Assembly: GCF_013364195.1 (NCBI RefSeq) | Contig: NZ_CP054918.1 | Coordinates: forward strand, 5,259,001-5,323,000 | Direction: 5' to 3' | Length of the DNA: 64,000 nt | DNA from: Streptomyces sp. NA04227 | GTDB taxonomy: Bacteria; Actinomycetota; Actinomycetes; Streptomycetales; Streptomycetaceae | Part shown: positions 35,104 to 43,836 of the stretch, piece by piece | Layout: each line of letters opens with the position of its first letter | How positions within the stretch are numbered: position 1 is the first letter of the stretch | Translations under genes and position numbers: made by a program | The notes under the pieces: generated by a model | Seen by the model: the letters and a program-made list of their open reading frames with translations, nothing else | The model's database searches: none | Told to the model about the DNA's origin: nothing

Positions 35104-36857
35104 CAGTACTTACGCTCCATCGGCTGGTAGCGGGTCTGGACGACCGGCTTGTAGTCGAGACGGACGGTCTCGGTGCCGTCGTCGCCGACCTCGCGGTACG
35201 CCATGGTGTGGCGCATGAAGTTGATGTCGTCGCGGTTGGGGAAGTCCTCGCGGTAGTGACCGCCGCGGGACTCCTTGCGCGCCAGAGCGGAAATCGCCAT
35301 CACCTCGGCCAGGTCGAGCAGGTTGCCCAGCTCGATGGCCTCCAAGAGGTCGGTGTTGAAGCGCTTGCCCTTGTCCTGGACGGACACGTTCTTGTAGCGC
35401 TCACGCAGCTCGCCGACCTTCTCGACGGCCGTCTTGATGGTCTGCTCGGTGCGGAACACCATGACGTTGGCGTCCATGGTCTCCTGCAGCTCCTTGCGGA
35501 TCTCCGCGACCCGCTCGGTGCCCGTGGCGGTGAGCAGCCGCTCGACCTGGCTCTGCACCAGCGAGGCGGGGTCCTCCGGCAGCTCGACGAAGTCGTGCTT
35601 CGCGGCGTACTCGGCGGCGGCGATGCCCGCCCGGCGGCCGAAGACGTTGATGTCGAGCAGCGAGTTGGTGCCCAGGCGGTTGGCGCCGTGCACCGACACG
35701 CAGGCCACCTCACCGGCGGCGTACAGGCCGGGCACCACGGTGACGTTGTCCGAGAGGACCTCACCCTCGACGTTCGTCGGGATGCCGCCCATCGCGTAGT
35801 GCGCGGTGGGCTGGATCGGAATCGGGTCCGTGTAGGGCTCGATACCGAGGTAGGTCCGGGCGAACTCGGTGATGTCCGGGAGCTTGGCGTCGAGTTGCTC
35901 CGGCGGGAGGTGCGTGAGGTCGAGGTAGACGTGGTCGCCCTCGGGACCGCAGCCGCGGCCCTCACGGATCTCGGTGTAGATGGAGCGCGAGACGACGTCG
36001 CGGGAGGCGAGGTCCTTCATGACGGGCGCGTACTTCTCCATGAAGCGCTCACCGTCCTTGTTGCGCAGGATGCCGCCCTCGCCGCGGGCGCCCTCGGTGA
36101 GCAGGATGCCCATGCGCCAGATGCCGGTCGGGTGGAACTGGAAGAACTCCATGTCCTCCAGCGGCAGTCCGCGCCGGTAGCAGGCCGCCTGGCCGTCGCC
36201 GGTGAGGGTGTGCGCGTTGGAGGACACCTTGAAGAACTTGCCGGTGCCGCCGGAGGCGTAGATGACCGCCTTGGCCTGGAAGATGTGGATCTCGCCGGTG
36301 GCCAGCTCGTAGGCGACCACACCGGCCGACTTCTTGACGCCGTCGACCTCGGTGATGAGCTGGTCCAGGACGTAGAACTCGTTGAAGAACTCCACGCCTT
36401 CCTTGACGCAGTTCTGGTACAGCGTCTGGAGGATCATGTGGCCGGTGCGGTCCGCGGCGTAGCAGGACCGGCGCACCGGGGCCTCGCCGTGGTTGCGCGA
36501 GTGGCCGCCGAAGCGGCGCTGGTCGATGGTGCCGTCCGGGGTCCGGTTGAACGGCAGGCCCATCTTCTCCAGGTCGAGGACGGCGTCGATGGCCTCCTTC
36601 GCCAGGATCTCCGCGGCGTCCTGGTCGACCAGGTAGTCACCGCCCTTGACCGTGTCGAAGGTGTGCCACTCCCAGTTGTCCTCCTCCACGTTGGCGAGCG
36701 CGGCGGCCATGCCGCCCTGCGCGGCGCCCGTGTGGGAGCGGGTCGGGTACAGCTTCGTCAGGACAGCGGTGCGGCTGCGCTTCGTCGCCTCGATGGCGGC
36801 ACGCATGCCCGCGCCGCCGGCGCCGACGATGACGGTGTCGTACTTGTGGATCTTCAT
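35103..36857 (-). CDS. sdhA: Succinate dehydrogenase flavoprotein subunit
   Basis: A 584-residue catalytic subunit oxidising succinate to fumarate at the cytoplasmic membrane face. The FAD dinucleotide motif is DTVIVGAGGAGMRAAIEA; His42 in RSHTGAAQGG is the covalent flavin site. GGHSRNHGEAPVRRSCY and HPTGIWRMGILLTEGARGEGG provide the dicarboxylate-binding and catalytic region, and HGANRLGTNSLLDINVFGR is highly conserved. Length is normal. It sits between sdhD (25-base gap) and sdhB. Confidence 0.98.
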   Translation of the reverse strand: MKIHKYDTVIVGAGGAGMRAAIEATKRSRTAVLTKLYPTRSHTGAAQGGMAAALANVEEDNWEWHTFDTVKGGDYLVDQDAAEILAKEAIDAVLDLEKMGLPFNRTPDGTIDQRRFGGHSRNHGEAPVRRSCYAADRTGHMILQTLYQNCVKEGVEFFNEFYVLDQLITEVDGVKKSAGVVAYELATGEIHIFQAKAVIYASGGTGKFFKVSSNAHTLTGDGQAACYRRGLPLEDMEFFQFHPTGIWRMGILLTEGARGEGGILRNKDGERFMEKYAPVMKDLASRDVVSRSIYTEIREGRGCGPEGDHVYLDLTHLPPEQLDAKLPDITEFARTYLGIEPYTDPIPIQPTAHYAMGGIPTNVEGEVLSDNVTVVPGLYAAGEVACVSVHGANRLGTNSLLDINVFGRRAGIAAAEYAAKHDFVELPEDPASLVQSQVERLLTATGTERVAEIRKELQETMDANVMVFRTEQTIKTAVEKVGELRERYKNVSVQDKGKRFNTDLLEAIELGNLLDLAEVMAISALARKESRGGHYREDFPNRDDINFMRHTMAYREVGDDGTETVRLDYKPVVQTRYQPMERKY

Positions 36858-36882
36858 GATTCGCTACCTCTGTCCCCGGCGC

Positions 36883-37365
36883 CTAGCGGATGTTCGGGTC
36901 GAAGGTGAAGATCACCAGCGTGCCCAGCAGGATCGTCCACACCGTGGCGGTGTAAAGAAGGCCCTTGAGCCACAGGCGGGTGCCCGTGCGCTCGGCGTAG
37001 TCGTTGATGATGGTGCGCAGGCCGTTGGAGCCGTGCAGCGTCGCGAGCCACAGCATGGCGAGGTCCCAGGCCTGCCACCACGGCGAGGCCCAGCGGCCGG
37101 CCACGAAGGCGAAACCGATCCTGGAGACGCCACCGTCGAGGTAGAGCTGGATCAGCAGGTGCCCGAGGACGAGGACGACCAGGACGATGCCGGACAGGCG
37201 CATGAACAGCCAGCCGTACATCTCGAAGTTGCCGCGGGTCGAACGCGGCGTCTTCGCGGTGCGCTTGCGCGGCGCCTCGATGAGCGGAGCCGGGTGCTCG
37301 GAGTCGTAGAGCGAGGCGCCCTCGACCGAGCCCACGCCGGACTTCTGGATCGTGGTGTCGGACAT
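36883..37365 (-). CDS. sdhD: Succinate dehydrogenase membrane anchor subunit D
   Basis: A 160-residue membrane subunit with three helices: GWLFMRLSGIVLVVLVLGHL, AWDLAMLWLATLHGSNGLRT and LYTATVWTILLGTLVIFTF. His residues in the first two helices (GHLLIQ, LHGSNG) are the haem/quinone-site candidates. The N-terminal 50 residues are soluble and end in a basic segment. The ATG 37365 lies five bases after the sdhC stop, confirming co-translation in the order sdhC-sdhD-sdhA-sdhB. Confidence 0.95.
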   Translation of the reverse strand: MSDTTIQKSGVGSVEGASLYDSEHPAPLIEAPRKRTAKTPRSTRGNFEMYGWLFMRLSGIVLVVLVLGHLLIQLYLDGGVSRIGFAFVAGRWASPWWQAWDLAMLWLATLHGSNGLRTIINDYAERTGTRLWLKGLLYTATVWTILLGTLVIFTFDPNIR

Positions 37366-37370
37366 GGACC

Positions 37371-37751
37371 TCAGCTCCCGAACAGTTCGGCGAAGACGTG
37401 GCCGAGAACGGGGTACACCGAACCGGCCATCAGCACGACCCAGATACCGACGGCCGTCCACAGCATCTGCTTCTGGTAGCGCGGGCCCTTCGACCAGAAG
37501 TCGACGGCGATGATGCGCAGACCGTTCAGAGCGTGGAAGAGAACGGCGGCCACGAGCCCGTATTCCATGAGCCCGACGATCGGCGTCTTGTAGGTGGCGA
37601 TGACCTCGTCGTACGCCTCAGGGGAGACACGCACGAGCGCGGTGTCCAGTACGTGAACGAACAGGAAGAAGAAGATGAGGACGCCGGTGACTCGATGAGC
37701 CACCCAGGACCACATTCCTTCCCGGCCGCGGTACAGCGTTCCAGCCGGCAC
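37371..37751 (-). CDS. sdhC: Succinate dehydrogenase cytochrome b556 subunit C
   Basis: A 126-residue three-helix anchor: MWSWVAHRVTGVLIFFFLFV with the conserved S-x-x-x-H-R region, LMEYGLVAAVLFHALNGLRI with the haem-ligand His (FHALNG), and the last helix LWTAVGIWVVLMAGSVYPVL. The GTG at 37751 (VPAGTLYRGREG) has GGAGGG seven bases upstream and matches the usual family length. The frame extends to 37841 but the extra 30 residues are Pro-rich and non-conserved. It is the first gene of the operon. Confidence 0.95.
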   Translation of the reverse strand: MPAGTLYRGREGMWSWVAHRVTGVLIFFFLFVHVLDTALVRVSPEAYDEVIATYKTPIVGLMEYGLVAAVLFHALNGLRIIAVDFWSKGPRYQKQMLWTAVGIWVVLMAGSVYPVLGHVFAELFGS

Positions 37752-37900
37752 GGAAGAACCCTCCGGGAGCGGGGATTGGGGCCGCGCCGGCTTCGGGGGT
37801 CGGACGGGCCCGGCCGGGTACGGTCCACCGGCCCCGGCCATCGTAGCGACGCCCCGTCCGAAACCTCACCCCGGGCCTGCTCGTGTGATCAAAGTGGCAG

Positions 37901-38767
37901 CTAAACAGGCACGTACGGGCTATCGGGCCGTCCGGTTTCCGGCGATTCCTGTGCGTCCATGGCCTCTCCCAGTGCGTGCATCAGGCGCGTGATCCGGCCA
38001 CGGGCGAGCCTGCGCAGCTCCTCCGCGGCCAGCACCCGTTCCTCCTCGGGATCGTTGCTCAGCCGTGACCGGATGCTGTGCAGGACCTGATCCAGTACCT
38101 CTTCGGCGGGAAAGTCGTCCGGACAGATGACGAACGCGTGCCCGAAGCGCTGCTCGTACACGTCGTGCGCGGCGGTCAGCGCGGTGTGCGCGGTCAGATG
38201 ACTTGCGCGAGGCGGCGGGGCGGTGCGCGGTTCGCGGGCCAGTGCGGCCGCGATGTCACGGGGGTTGAGGTCGTACGTCGCTTCGTCGGCCGCGGCGTGC
38301 AGGGCGTCGAGATCCGGGTAGGGGCGATGGGAGGCGACCCGGCGCGCCCAGTGCAGGCTCGACAGGCAGGTGAGGAGAGAACTCTCCGCGGCCGCGACCG
38401 TCAGGGAGTTGAAGCGATCGAGGCCACGCGGGCGCCGGTTGCCATCGGTCTGCGTGGGTATGGCTGCGTAGCCGCGGAGGCTGGGAAGACGTGGCGTGTG
38501 CAGCGCGGGCTCCAGGGCGGACGAAGGAAGCGGATCGGGACAAGCGAAGGAGGCAGCGGGGCGAAGGGCGAAGGGGCGCGAGAGCGGGAACGGGGTGAAA
38601 GCTCCGAACCCGGTCTTGACGGGACGGGCGGGGCCGATTCCGTCCCGGCGTCTGCGAGAAGTTGCCCGCAACGCTATCGGCGCTGTGTCACAGCTGTCCG
38701 ACGGATGCACGAATTTCACCCGGACGGGAGAGTTTCGGCGTGTGTGGTGGACGTTGTCGGTATCCAC
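37901..38767 (-). CDS. uraD: OHCU decarboxylase (ureide pathway), start uncertain
   Basis: The C-terminal about 170 residues are a clear 2-oxo-4-hydroxy-4-carboxy-5-ureidoimidazoline decarboxylase, which finishes urate conversion to S-allantoin: LDRFNSLTVAAAESSLLTCL, WARRVASHRPYPDLDALHAA, then FGHAFVICPDDFPAEEVLDQ and EELRRLARGRITRLM. The catalytic His-Pro region is SHRPYPD. The first about 115 residues (to about 38420) are basic, low-complexity and lack a conserved start; no ATG occurs in the domain's upstream vicinity, so a non-canonical start or leaderless GTG (38767 or 38707 region) is possible. No other urate genes are in the window. Confidence 0.8.
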   Translation of the reverse strand: MDTDNVHHTRRNSPVRVKFVHPSDSCDTAPIALRATSRRRRDGIGPARPVKTGFGAFTPFPLSRPFALRPAASFACPDPLPSSALEPALHTPRLPSLRGYAAIPTQTDGNRRPRGLDRFNSLTVAAAESSLLTCLSSLHWARRVASHRPYPDLDALHAAADEATYDLNPRDIAAALAREPRTAPPPRASHLTAHTALTAAHDVYEQRFGHAFVICPDDFPAEEVLDQVLHSIRSRLSNDPEEERVLAAEELRRLARGRITRLMHALGEAMDAQESPETGRPDSPYVPV

Positions 38768-38799
38768 AGGCCTTAGCTTCGCGGCCTAGGAGGTGTCAC

Positions 38800-38910
38800 G
38801 TGACGCGAGAGCAGGGCACTGTTCGAGGGGTTTTCCGCGCGCCCGGGCAGTATGCGCAATCCCCCTCCGTCGGCCGCTCGGCGGCCCCGTCCCGGGTGGG
38901 CCCCGTATGA
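38800..38910 (+). CDS. Putative 36-residue ORF coupled to the GH20 gene
   Basis: GTG 38800 is preceded by a perfect AGGAGG (38788-38793) at six bases. The frame encodes 36 residues starting VTREQGTVRGVFRAPGQYAQ, and its TGA overlaps the GH20 ATG (ATGA at 38907-38910). The GH20 gene has no ribosome site of its own, so this mini-ORF probably drives its translation. The peptide has no signal peptide or known motif; it may be a translational leader rather than a functional product. Confidence 0.5.
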   Translation: MTREQGTVRGVFRAPGQYAQSPSVGRSAAPSRVGPV

Positions 38911-40535
38911 GCCGCTCCGCGGGCCCCGGCGTCGGGCCGCGCCGAGGCGCCGCCCGACGCGGACCGCTGCTCCTGGTGGTCGCCGCTCTGATGGTTCTCG
39001 CCGTCGCGGGGTGCTCGGACGACGGTGGGAAGAAGGACGAGGGGAGCACCGGCGGCCGGACCTCGGGACCGGCCACGGCCGAGGCGCGGACTCCTTCGCC
39101 GGAGCGCTCCTACCCGTTGTCGAAGCGGCCCCGAGTCATTCCCGCGGTCAGTGAGTTCAAGGCCGCGCGCGGGCCCGGCTGGAAGCCCGGCAAGCAGGGG
39201 CGCGTCGTCGTGGGCGACGGGGCGCTCGCGGACGAGGGGCGGCTGATCGCCTCCGAACTCGGCCTGGACTACGCCGGGGACGAGGACGCCCGCTCCGGCG
39301 ACGTGGAACTCGTCCTCGACGACGGCGTCAAGGGTGGCTCCGAGGCCTACACCATGACCGTCGGGGGCGGGAAGGTACGCATCGCCGGGTCCGCCGACGC
39401 GGGAGTCTTCTACGGCACCCGGACCCTCAAGCAGGAGGTGCGCGGCGGGGGCAGCGCTCCCGAGGGCGAGGTGCACGACGTGCCCGCCAAGCCCCAGCGC
39501 GGTTTCATGCTGGACATCGCCCGCAAGCACTTCTCCGCGGACTGGATCGAACAGCGGCTGCGCGAGATGGGCGACCTGAAGCTCAATCAGTTCGGTCTGC
39601 ACTTCTCCGACGACCAGGCCTTCCGGATCGCCTCCGACTCGCACCCTGAAGTCGTCTCCGATCCGCATCTGACCAAGGCGCAGGTGCGCGACATCCTGAA
39701 GGTGGCGGCGAGCCGGCACATCACGGTGGTGCCGGAGATCGACTCGCCCGGCCACCTGGGCGCCGTGCTCAAGGCGCATCCGCAGCTCCAGCTCACCAGC
39801 GCCTCGGGCAGCCCCGTACAGGGCACGATCGACATCGCGGACCCGGCGGCGGGCAAGCTGGTCGACGAACTCCTCGACGAGTACAAGGGCCTCTTCAAGG
39901 GGCGCTACTGGCACCTGGGCGCCGACGAGTACCTCGCCCTGATGTCCGCGAACCCGGAGGCCTCTTACCCCCAACTGGCCGCCGCCGCGCGCGAGAAGTA
40001 CGGGCCGAACGGACGCGTCCAGGACCTGGCGACCGGCTGGCTCAACGATCGCGCCAAGACGGTGCGCGGCGGCAACCGTCAACTGCGCGCGTGGAACGAC
40101 GGGTTCTTCACCGGCGGCCAGGTGGCGCCCGCGAAGGATCTGCATGTCGCCTACTGGACCGGCAAGGAGGCCGGAAAGCGCGAACCGGTCTCCTTCCTCG
40201 CCGAGGGCCGCAGGCTCGTCAACTACAACGACGAGTACCTGTACTACGTCCTCGGGCAGCCGAATCAGTTCGTGTATCCGACGGGTGAGCGCATCTACAA
40301 GGAGTGGACGCCGCGGGTGATCCGGGGTACCAGCCCGGTTCCCGCGAAGTACGACAAGCAGATCCTCGGCGGCAGTTTCGCCGTCTGGTGCGACCTCGCG
40401 GGGTCGCAGACCCAGGACCAGGTGGCGGCGGGGATCCGGCTGCCGCTGGCAGCCGTCTCGCAGAAGCTCTGGGACGCGGGTCCACCGCCGCTCACCTGGG
40501 GACAGTTCGTCCGGCTCGCCGACCGGGTGGACTGA
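38907..40535 (+). CDS. Family GH20 beta-N-acetylhexosaminidase lipoprotein
   Basis: A 542-residue exported glycosidase removing terminal GlcNAc/GalNAc from chitooligosaccharides or wall glycans. The N-terminus has a basic region, hydrophobic core LLLVVAALMVLAVAGCS and lipobox AVAGC. The GH20b domain spans about 75-195, then the TIM barrel from PQRGFMLDIARKHFSADWIE. The catalytic Asp-Glu pair is Asp340-Glu341 in WHLGADEY, using substrate-assisted catalysis. NDGFFTGG and YWTGKEAG form the sugar pocket. The gene overlaps a mini-ORF that has the only good Shine-Dalgarno. Confidence 0.93.
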   Translation: MSRSAGPGVGPRRGAARRGPLLLVVAALMVLAVAGCSDDGGKKDEGSTGGRTSGPATAEARTPSPERSYPLSKRPRVIPAVSEFKAARGPGWKPGKQGRVVVGDGALADEGRLIASELGLDYAGDEDARSGDVELVLDDGVKGGSEAYTMTVGGGKVRIAGSADAGVFYGTRTLKQEVRGGGSAPEGEVHDVPAKPQRGFMLDIARKHFSADWIEQRLREMGDLKLNQFGLHFSDDQAFRIASDSHPEVVSDPHLTKAQVRDILKVAASRHITVVPEIDSPGHLGAVLKAHPQLQLTSASGSPVQGTIDIADPAAGKLVDELLDEYKGLFKGRYWHLGADEYLALMSANPEASYPQLAAAAREKYGPNGRVQDLATGWLNDRAKTVRGGNRQLRAWNDGFFTGGQVAPAKDLHVAYWTGKEAGKREPVSFLAEGRRLVNYNDEYLYYVLGQPNQFVYPTGERIYKEWTPRVIRGTSPVPAKYDKQILGGSFAVWCDLAGSQTQDQVAAGIRLPLAAVSQKLWDAGPPPLTWGQFVRLADRVD

Positions 40536-40549
40536 AACACGCACGCGGA

Positions 40550-40577
40550 GTCCGGGCGGGCCGCGGCCCGCCCGGAC
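40550..40577. terminator. Bidirectional hairpin terminator
   Basis: GTCCGGGCGGGCC (40550-40562) and its exact complement (40565-40577) are separated by two bases; the innermost pairs must open. It fills the 52-base gap between the convergent GH20 and META-domain genes. Confidence 0.82.
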
Positions 40578-40587
40578 GACGGAGGGC

Positions 40588-41079
40588 TCACTTTCCCGCG
40601 GCGCGGAAGGTGATGCTGTCGCCGTTGTCCTTGCTGAGGGTGAGGTCGCGGCCGTCGGCGGAGAGTTCCGCCCGCAGTTCGCCGTGGAAGACCTCGACGA
40701 ACCTCTCCTCGAACCGGCCGAGAGCGCCGAGGCAGCCCATCTTGGTCATCGCGATGTCGGAGACGGTGAGCCTGTCACCGGCGAGCGCGACATCGGCCCC
40801 GAGTTGGTTGCAGCCCGTGCTGCCGCCCGAATTGCCGCCCGCTCCCGGCGTCTTGCCGGGCTTGAAGCGGACGTACGCGTCGGTCTTCGGCGGCACGGTG
40901 TACGCGCGGTCGTCGACGGTCACGGTCCTCGGTGTCCAGCGGGTCTTGGTCACGGCCACGTCGCCGCCCACGGTCCGGCTTCCGGCGCCGCCGTCCGCCT
41001 TCTCGCTGCCGCAGGCGCCGAGCGCGGGGAGGGCGAGCAGGGCAGCGAGCGCGTACGGAGCACGCATTCTTCGCTTCAT
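40588..41079 (-). CDS. META-domain (HslJ-like) lipoprotein
   Basis: A 163-residue lipoprotein: signal peptide RAPYALAALLALPALGACGS with lipobox ALGAC. The mature part has a META/DUF306 fold, marked by STGCNQLGADVALAGDRLTV and SDIAMTKMGCLGAL with the two cysteines (Cys-Asn, Gly-Cys) that are conserved in HslJ-like proteins, and an end strand DLTLSKDNGDSITFRA. In E. coli HslJ affects novobiocin resistance; a general envelope-stress role is plausible. Convergent with GH20; no operon partner. Confidence 0.85.
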   Translation of the reverse strand: MKRRMRAPYALAALLALPALGACGSEKADGGAGSRTVGGDVAVTKTRWTPRTVTVDDRAYTVPPKTDAYVRFKPGKTPGAGGNSGGSTGCNQLGADVALAGDRLTVSDIAMTKMGCLGALGRFEERFVEVFHGELRAELSADGRDLTLSKDNGDSITFRAAGK

Positions 41080-41259
41080 ACCGATATGACGTACGAGAAG
41101 GTATTTCCGATCCCGTCCGGACGGGTGAAATCCGGTGCGGTGCACGGCGGCAGGCCGCGTCCGCGACGGGTGGGCGGCGACTTCCCGAGCCTGGCGCAAA
41201 GCCGTCGGACTGTGGTGTATTCGAGCTTCTGACCAGGACTTCGCGGACCGGGGGGCGAC

Positions 41260-41769
41260 ATGGGGTACTGGGGTTACTACGTCGTCGCGCGCGGCGGACG
41301 CCCACTCACCGAGTACGAGGCGCTGAAGTCCGTCCGCGAGGAACTGGTCCTGCTGGAGGAGCGGGCCGCCGGGTGGCAGGTGTGGGAGTGCGAGGCGGCG
41401 GGGGAAGCGGCGCCCGGCATCGGCAGCATGCGGCAGTTGGCGCAGGAGTCGGGCGCGCCCGCGCTGTTCGGATACGTGATGGACAGCGAGTGCGCGGTGG
41501 TCGAGGGGGCGGCGGCGGACAGCGGTACGTGGACCGCCTGCCTGGCGCCCGTCGCGATGGCCACCTTGCTGGGTGTGGGCGAGCGTGACCTGGAGGACTA
41601 TTTTCTGCCACCCGACAACGCCACCGCGCGCGCCGTGACATGGGCCGCCGAGGCCGGATTCAGTGCCTGTGAACCGCTGCTGCACGAGGCGTTCACCATC
41701 GGCGCGGACCCTTCCGCGGAGACCTTGTTCTTCCGACTTCTCGACCTGCTGGGTGTGGCGGAGCGATGA
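41260..41769 (+). CDS. Hypothetical cytoplasmic protein (WGYYVV type)
   Basis: A 169-residue acidic protein beginning MGYWGYYVVARGGRPLTEYE, with further conserved-looking segments GWQVWECEA and DYFLPPDNATARAVTWAAEA. No signal peptide, membrane segment or catalytic signature is visible, and I do not recognise a family with a known role. GGGGGG lies just before the ATG. The next gene, also unknown, begins 91 bases later on the same strand and may be co-transcribed. Confidence 0.75.
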   Translation: MGYWGYYVVARGGRPLTEYEALKSVREELVLLEERAAGWQVWECEAAGEAAPGIGSMRQLAQESGAPALFGYVMDSECAVVEGAAADSGTWTACLAPVAMATLLGVGERDLEDYFLPPDNATARAVTWAAEAGFSACEPLLHEAFTIGADPSAETLFFRLLDLLGVAER

Positions 41770-41860
41770 TCGGACGCAAGGATTCGGCCAGGGCCAGTGA
41801 CGTTCGGCGGGGATTGCACGCAGTACGTCACGGTTACGGACCACAGGAAAGGCGTACGCG

Positions 41861-42409
41861 ATGAGTCTGGTGGAACTTCTCGCCCAGGCGGACGAACGCT
41901 CGCTGGCGGCGAGCGGTCTCGCCTGCCTCGACCGTTGCGTACCGCTGCTCGGCGAGGACGACGAGGTCCTGCGGCCGCTGTGGGCCGCGCTCGCCGCGGA
42001 CGAGGACTGGCGAGAACCGCTCGGTCGGGCGCGGGACGTGCTCGGTGGCGCGCCCGAGGAGGGCGACGAGGCGGCAGTGCTCGCCCACCGCATGCTCGGC
42101 GCGGTGCCCGAGGAACGTGCGTCGGGGCCGCTGCGGGAATGGGCCGACGCGTGTTCGGTCGCAGCCCTGCAGGTCCACCGCCTGCTCGACGCGGTGGCTG
42201 ACGGCGGGCGCACCGTATCGGCGCGCCGCGAGGGCCGCACCGACGACATGTCCCCCTTGGTGGCCGCCGAACTCCGCCGCCAGACAACCATTTTGGAAGT
42301 GCTGTCCGGCAGGGGCGCGGGCGGGCTGCGACAGGCCCTCGACCTGTCCGCCGAGGGGCGCAGGGTGCTGCGTGCCGTGGTGTCGCGGCGGGCGCGCGTA
42401 CGGCGCTGA
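41861..42409 (+). CDS. Hypothetical all-helical protein
   Basis: A 182-residue protein with helical, Ala/Leu/Glu-rich composition. The first part (MSLVELLAQADERSLAASGL, ACLDRCVPLL) may form a small helical bundle; the C-terminus is strongly basic (RVLRAVVSRRARVRR). No known domain is recognised. AAAGG precedes the ATG. It lies between two other uncharacterised genes on the same strand; co-expression is likely but no function can be inferred. Confidence 0.75.
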   Translation: MSLVELLAQADERSLAASGLACLDRCVPLLGEDDEVLRPLWAALAADEDWREPLGRARDVLGGAPEEGDEAAVLAHRMLGAVPEERASGPLREWADACSVAALQVHRLLDAVADGGRTVSARREGRTDDMSPLVAAELRRQTTILEVLSGRGAGGLRQALDLSAEGRRVLRAVVSRRARVRR

Positions 42410-42540
42410 GCCCTTCGGCACGACATGGAGAGCTGCGCGAGGTCCGCCGTGTGCCCGTGTCGGCGGCGGTGCCGGCACGGCCCCAGCACAGCGCGCACGC
42501 CACAAGGGCCGTGCCGCGTCCCTGAACAGGAGCACTTCGC

Positions 42541-43323
42541 GTGCGGCGCGACTTCTCGCTCTCCGGCCGGTCCTGGCTGTTGATACTGCTGCTACTGGCC
42601 GTTCTGGCCGCCCTGTTGGTGCCGTGGCCCGACGTGGAGGGGCGCCTGCGGGCCGCCTTGCCCGACGACGATGACGCGACCCGCGGACCGGCGGCCGCCG
42701 ACCGGCCGTTGCCCGGCGGAGGAACGGCCGTGCTCTCCCGCTGCGGCGAGCGTGGCACGCCCCGCCCCTCGCCGCGCGGTACCGGGGAACGCGAGGAACT
42801 GCCCGCCCTGGTGCCCGGCGGGCACGGCTACCGGGATCCCGGGCCGCGAGGCAAGGGCCGCGCGCGCTTCACCCTCGGCCTCTCGCTCGCGCCCGGCTCC
42901 TCGCCGCTGGCACTGAGGGCACCCGTCGCCGGGGGCGGTTTCACGGTCGAGGTCTACAGCGCACACGACTTCCGTCTGCTCGCGGCGGTGCGTGGTCTGT
43001 CGGCCGATGTGGTCGAGGGGCCCGAGGACAAGCTGGTGCGGGTGCCGCGTTCCGGCCGGTTCACGTTCACCGAGAAACAGCGGCTCGGCCTGCGGCTCGA
43101 ACTGCCGCGTGCGGCGGTCTGCCCCGGCCACGACTTCGCCGACCTGATGGCTTCGGACCCCGTCCACAGCAATGACACGCAGGACTACCCGGTGTTCGTC
43201 GTGACGATGACCGACCCGGCGTTGCGCGAGCACCGGGCACGCGTCCTCGGAACGTCACCGCGCGGTGTCAGCGACCGTCTGGTGTGGGTCTCCTGGGAGC
43301 CGGAGGCCGGAGAGGCCGTGTGA
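42541..43323 (+). CDS. Single-span protein with extracytoplasmic domain
   Basis: A 260-residue protein: short cytoplasmic RRDFSLSGRS, one helix SWLLILLLLAVLAALLVPWP, then an external acidic/Pro-rich linker (about 30-95). The folded domain (about 100-260) is beta-rich, with FTLGLSLAPGSSPLALRAPV, GGFTVEVYSAHDFRLLAAVR and LRLELPRAAVCPGHDFADLM; it has two cysteines (SRCGERG and VCPGH) that could pair outside the cell. Not a lipoprotein. Function unknown. GTG 42541 has AGGAG eight bases upstream. Confidence 0.78.
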   Translation: MRRDFSLSGRSWLLILLLLAVLAALLVPWPDVEGRLRAALPDDDDATRGPAAADRPLPGGGTAVLSRCGERGTPRPSPRGTGEREELPALVPGGHGYRDPGPRGKGRARFTLGLSLAPGSSPLALRAPVAGGGFTVEVYSAHDFRLLAAVRGLSADVVEGPEDKLVRVPRSGRFTFTEKQRLGLRLELPRAAVCPGHDFADLMASDPVHSNDTQDYPVFVVTMTDPALREHRARVLGTSPRGVSDRLVWVSWEPEAGEAV

Positions 43324-43836
43324 CGGGGCGGCTTCGCGGCGGGTGTCCGAACGCGGTGGGCGGTTGTCCCCGGTACAGGTCGCCCCGTCCGGTGCGCCGG
43401 ACCCGAGCCGCGGGCATCCCTTGCCGGGCGCCCATACGGTCGGTCCGGACGGAGTCACCGCGGACAGCGCGAGGGAGCCCGCGAGGGCGACCACGCTCAC
43501 GACGGCGACTCGCGCAGTGGGGATCACGGGGATCGTGGGGAGCACCTGCGACAGCCCTTCGATAGATCACGGGAACACTGCGCGATCTTGGTCCACAATC
43601 CGCTCGGGGCGCCCGCCTTGTCACTCGGACCGGTGAGAAGTCGTATGGTCTGCCTTCCCTGAGTGGGAGGCTGCGCGGAACTCTGAGGGGCAGGGCGGCG
43701 AGGGTTGGGCGCGCGTTCGTCGCGGAGGCCAGTCCGTGGCCAACTCGACTGTCAGTCCCGGCCGGTAGCGTGCGTGGGGTGAGGACAGGACCTGGCCGTT
43801 CCCTGTGATCCGGCCGCGGCGTTGGAGCGTACTGCC
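43324..43836. other. Intergenic region, no confident gene
   Basis: 513 bases between the single-span protein and the GNAT gene. A minus-strand frame (43545-43255) has a signal-peptide-like start but overlaps the end of the upstream gene and is treated as unproven. I saw no terminator hairpin or RNA gene of note; a promoter for the GNAT gene should lie here but no clear -35/-10 pair is evident. Confidence 0.5.

Noticed and set aside
43255..43545. Minus-strand frame with signal-peptide-like start (96 residues)
   Set aside because: It overlaps the end of a better-supported plus-strand gene, has low-complexity downstream sequence and no family match. The Shine-Dalgarno spacing is long. Kept as possible but unsupported.
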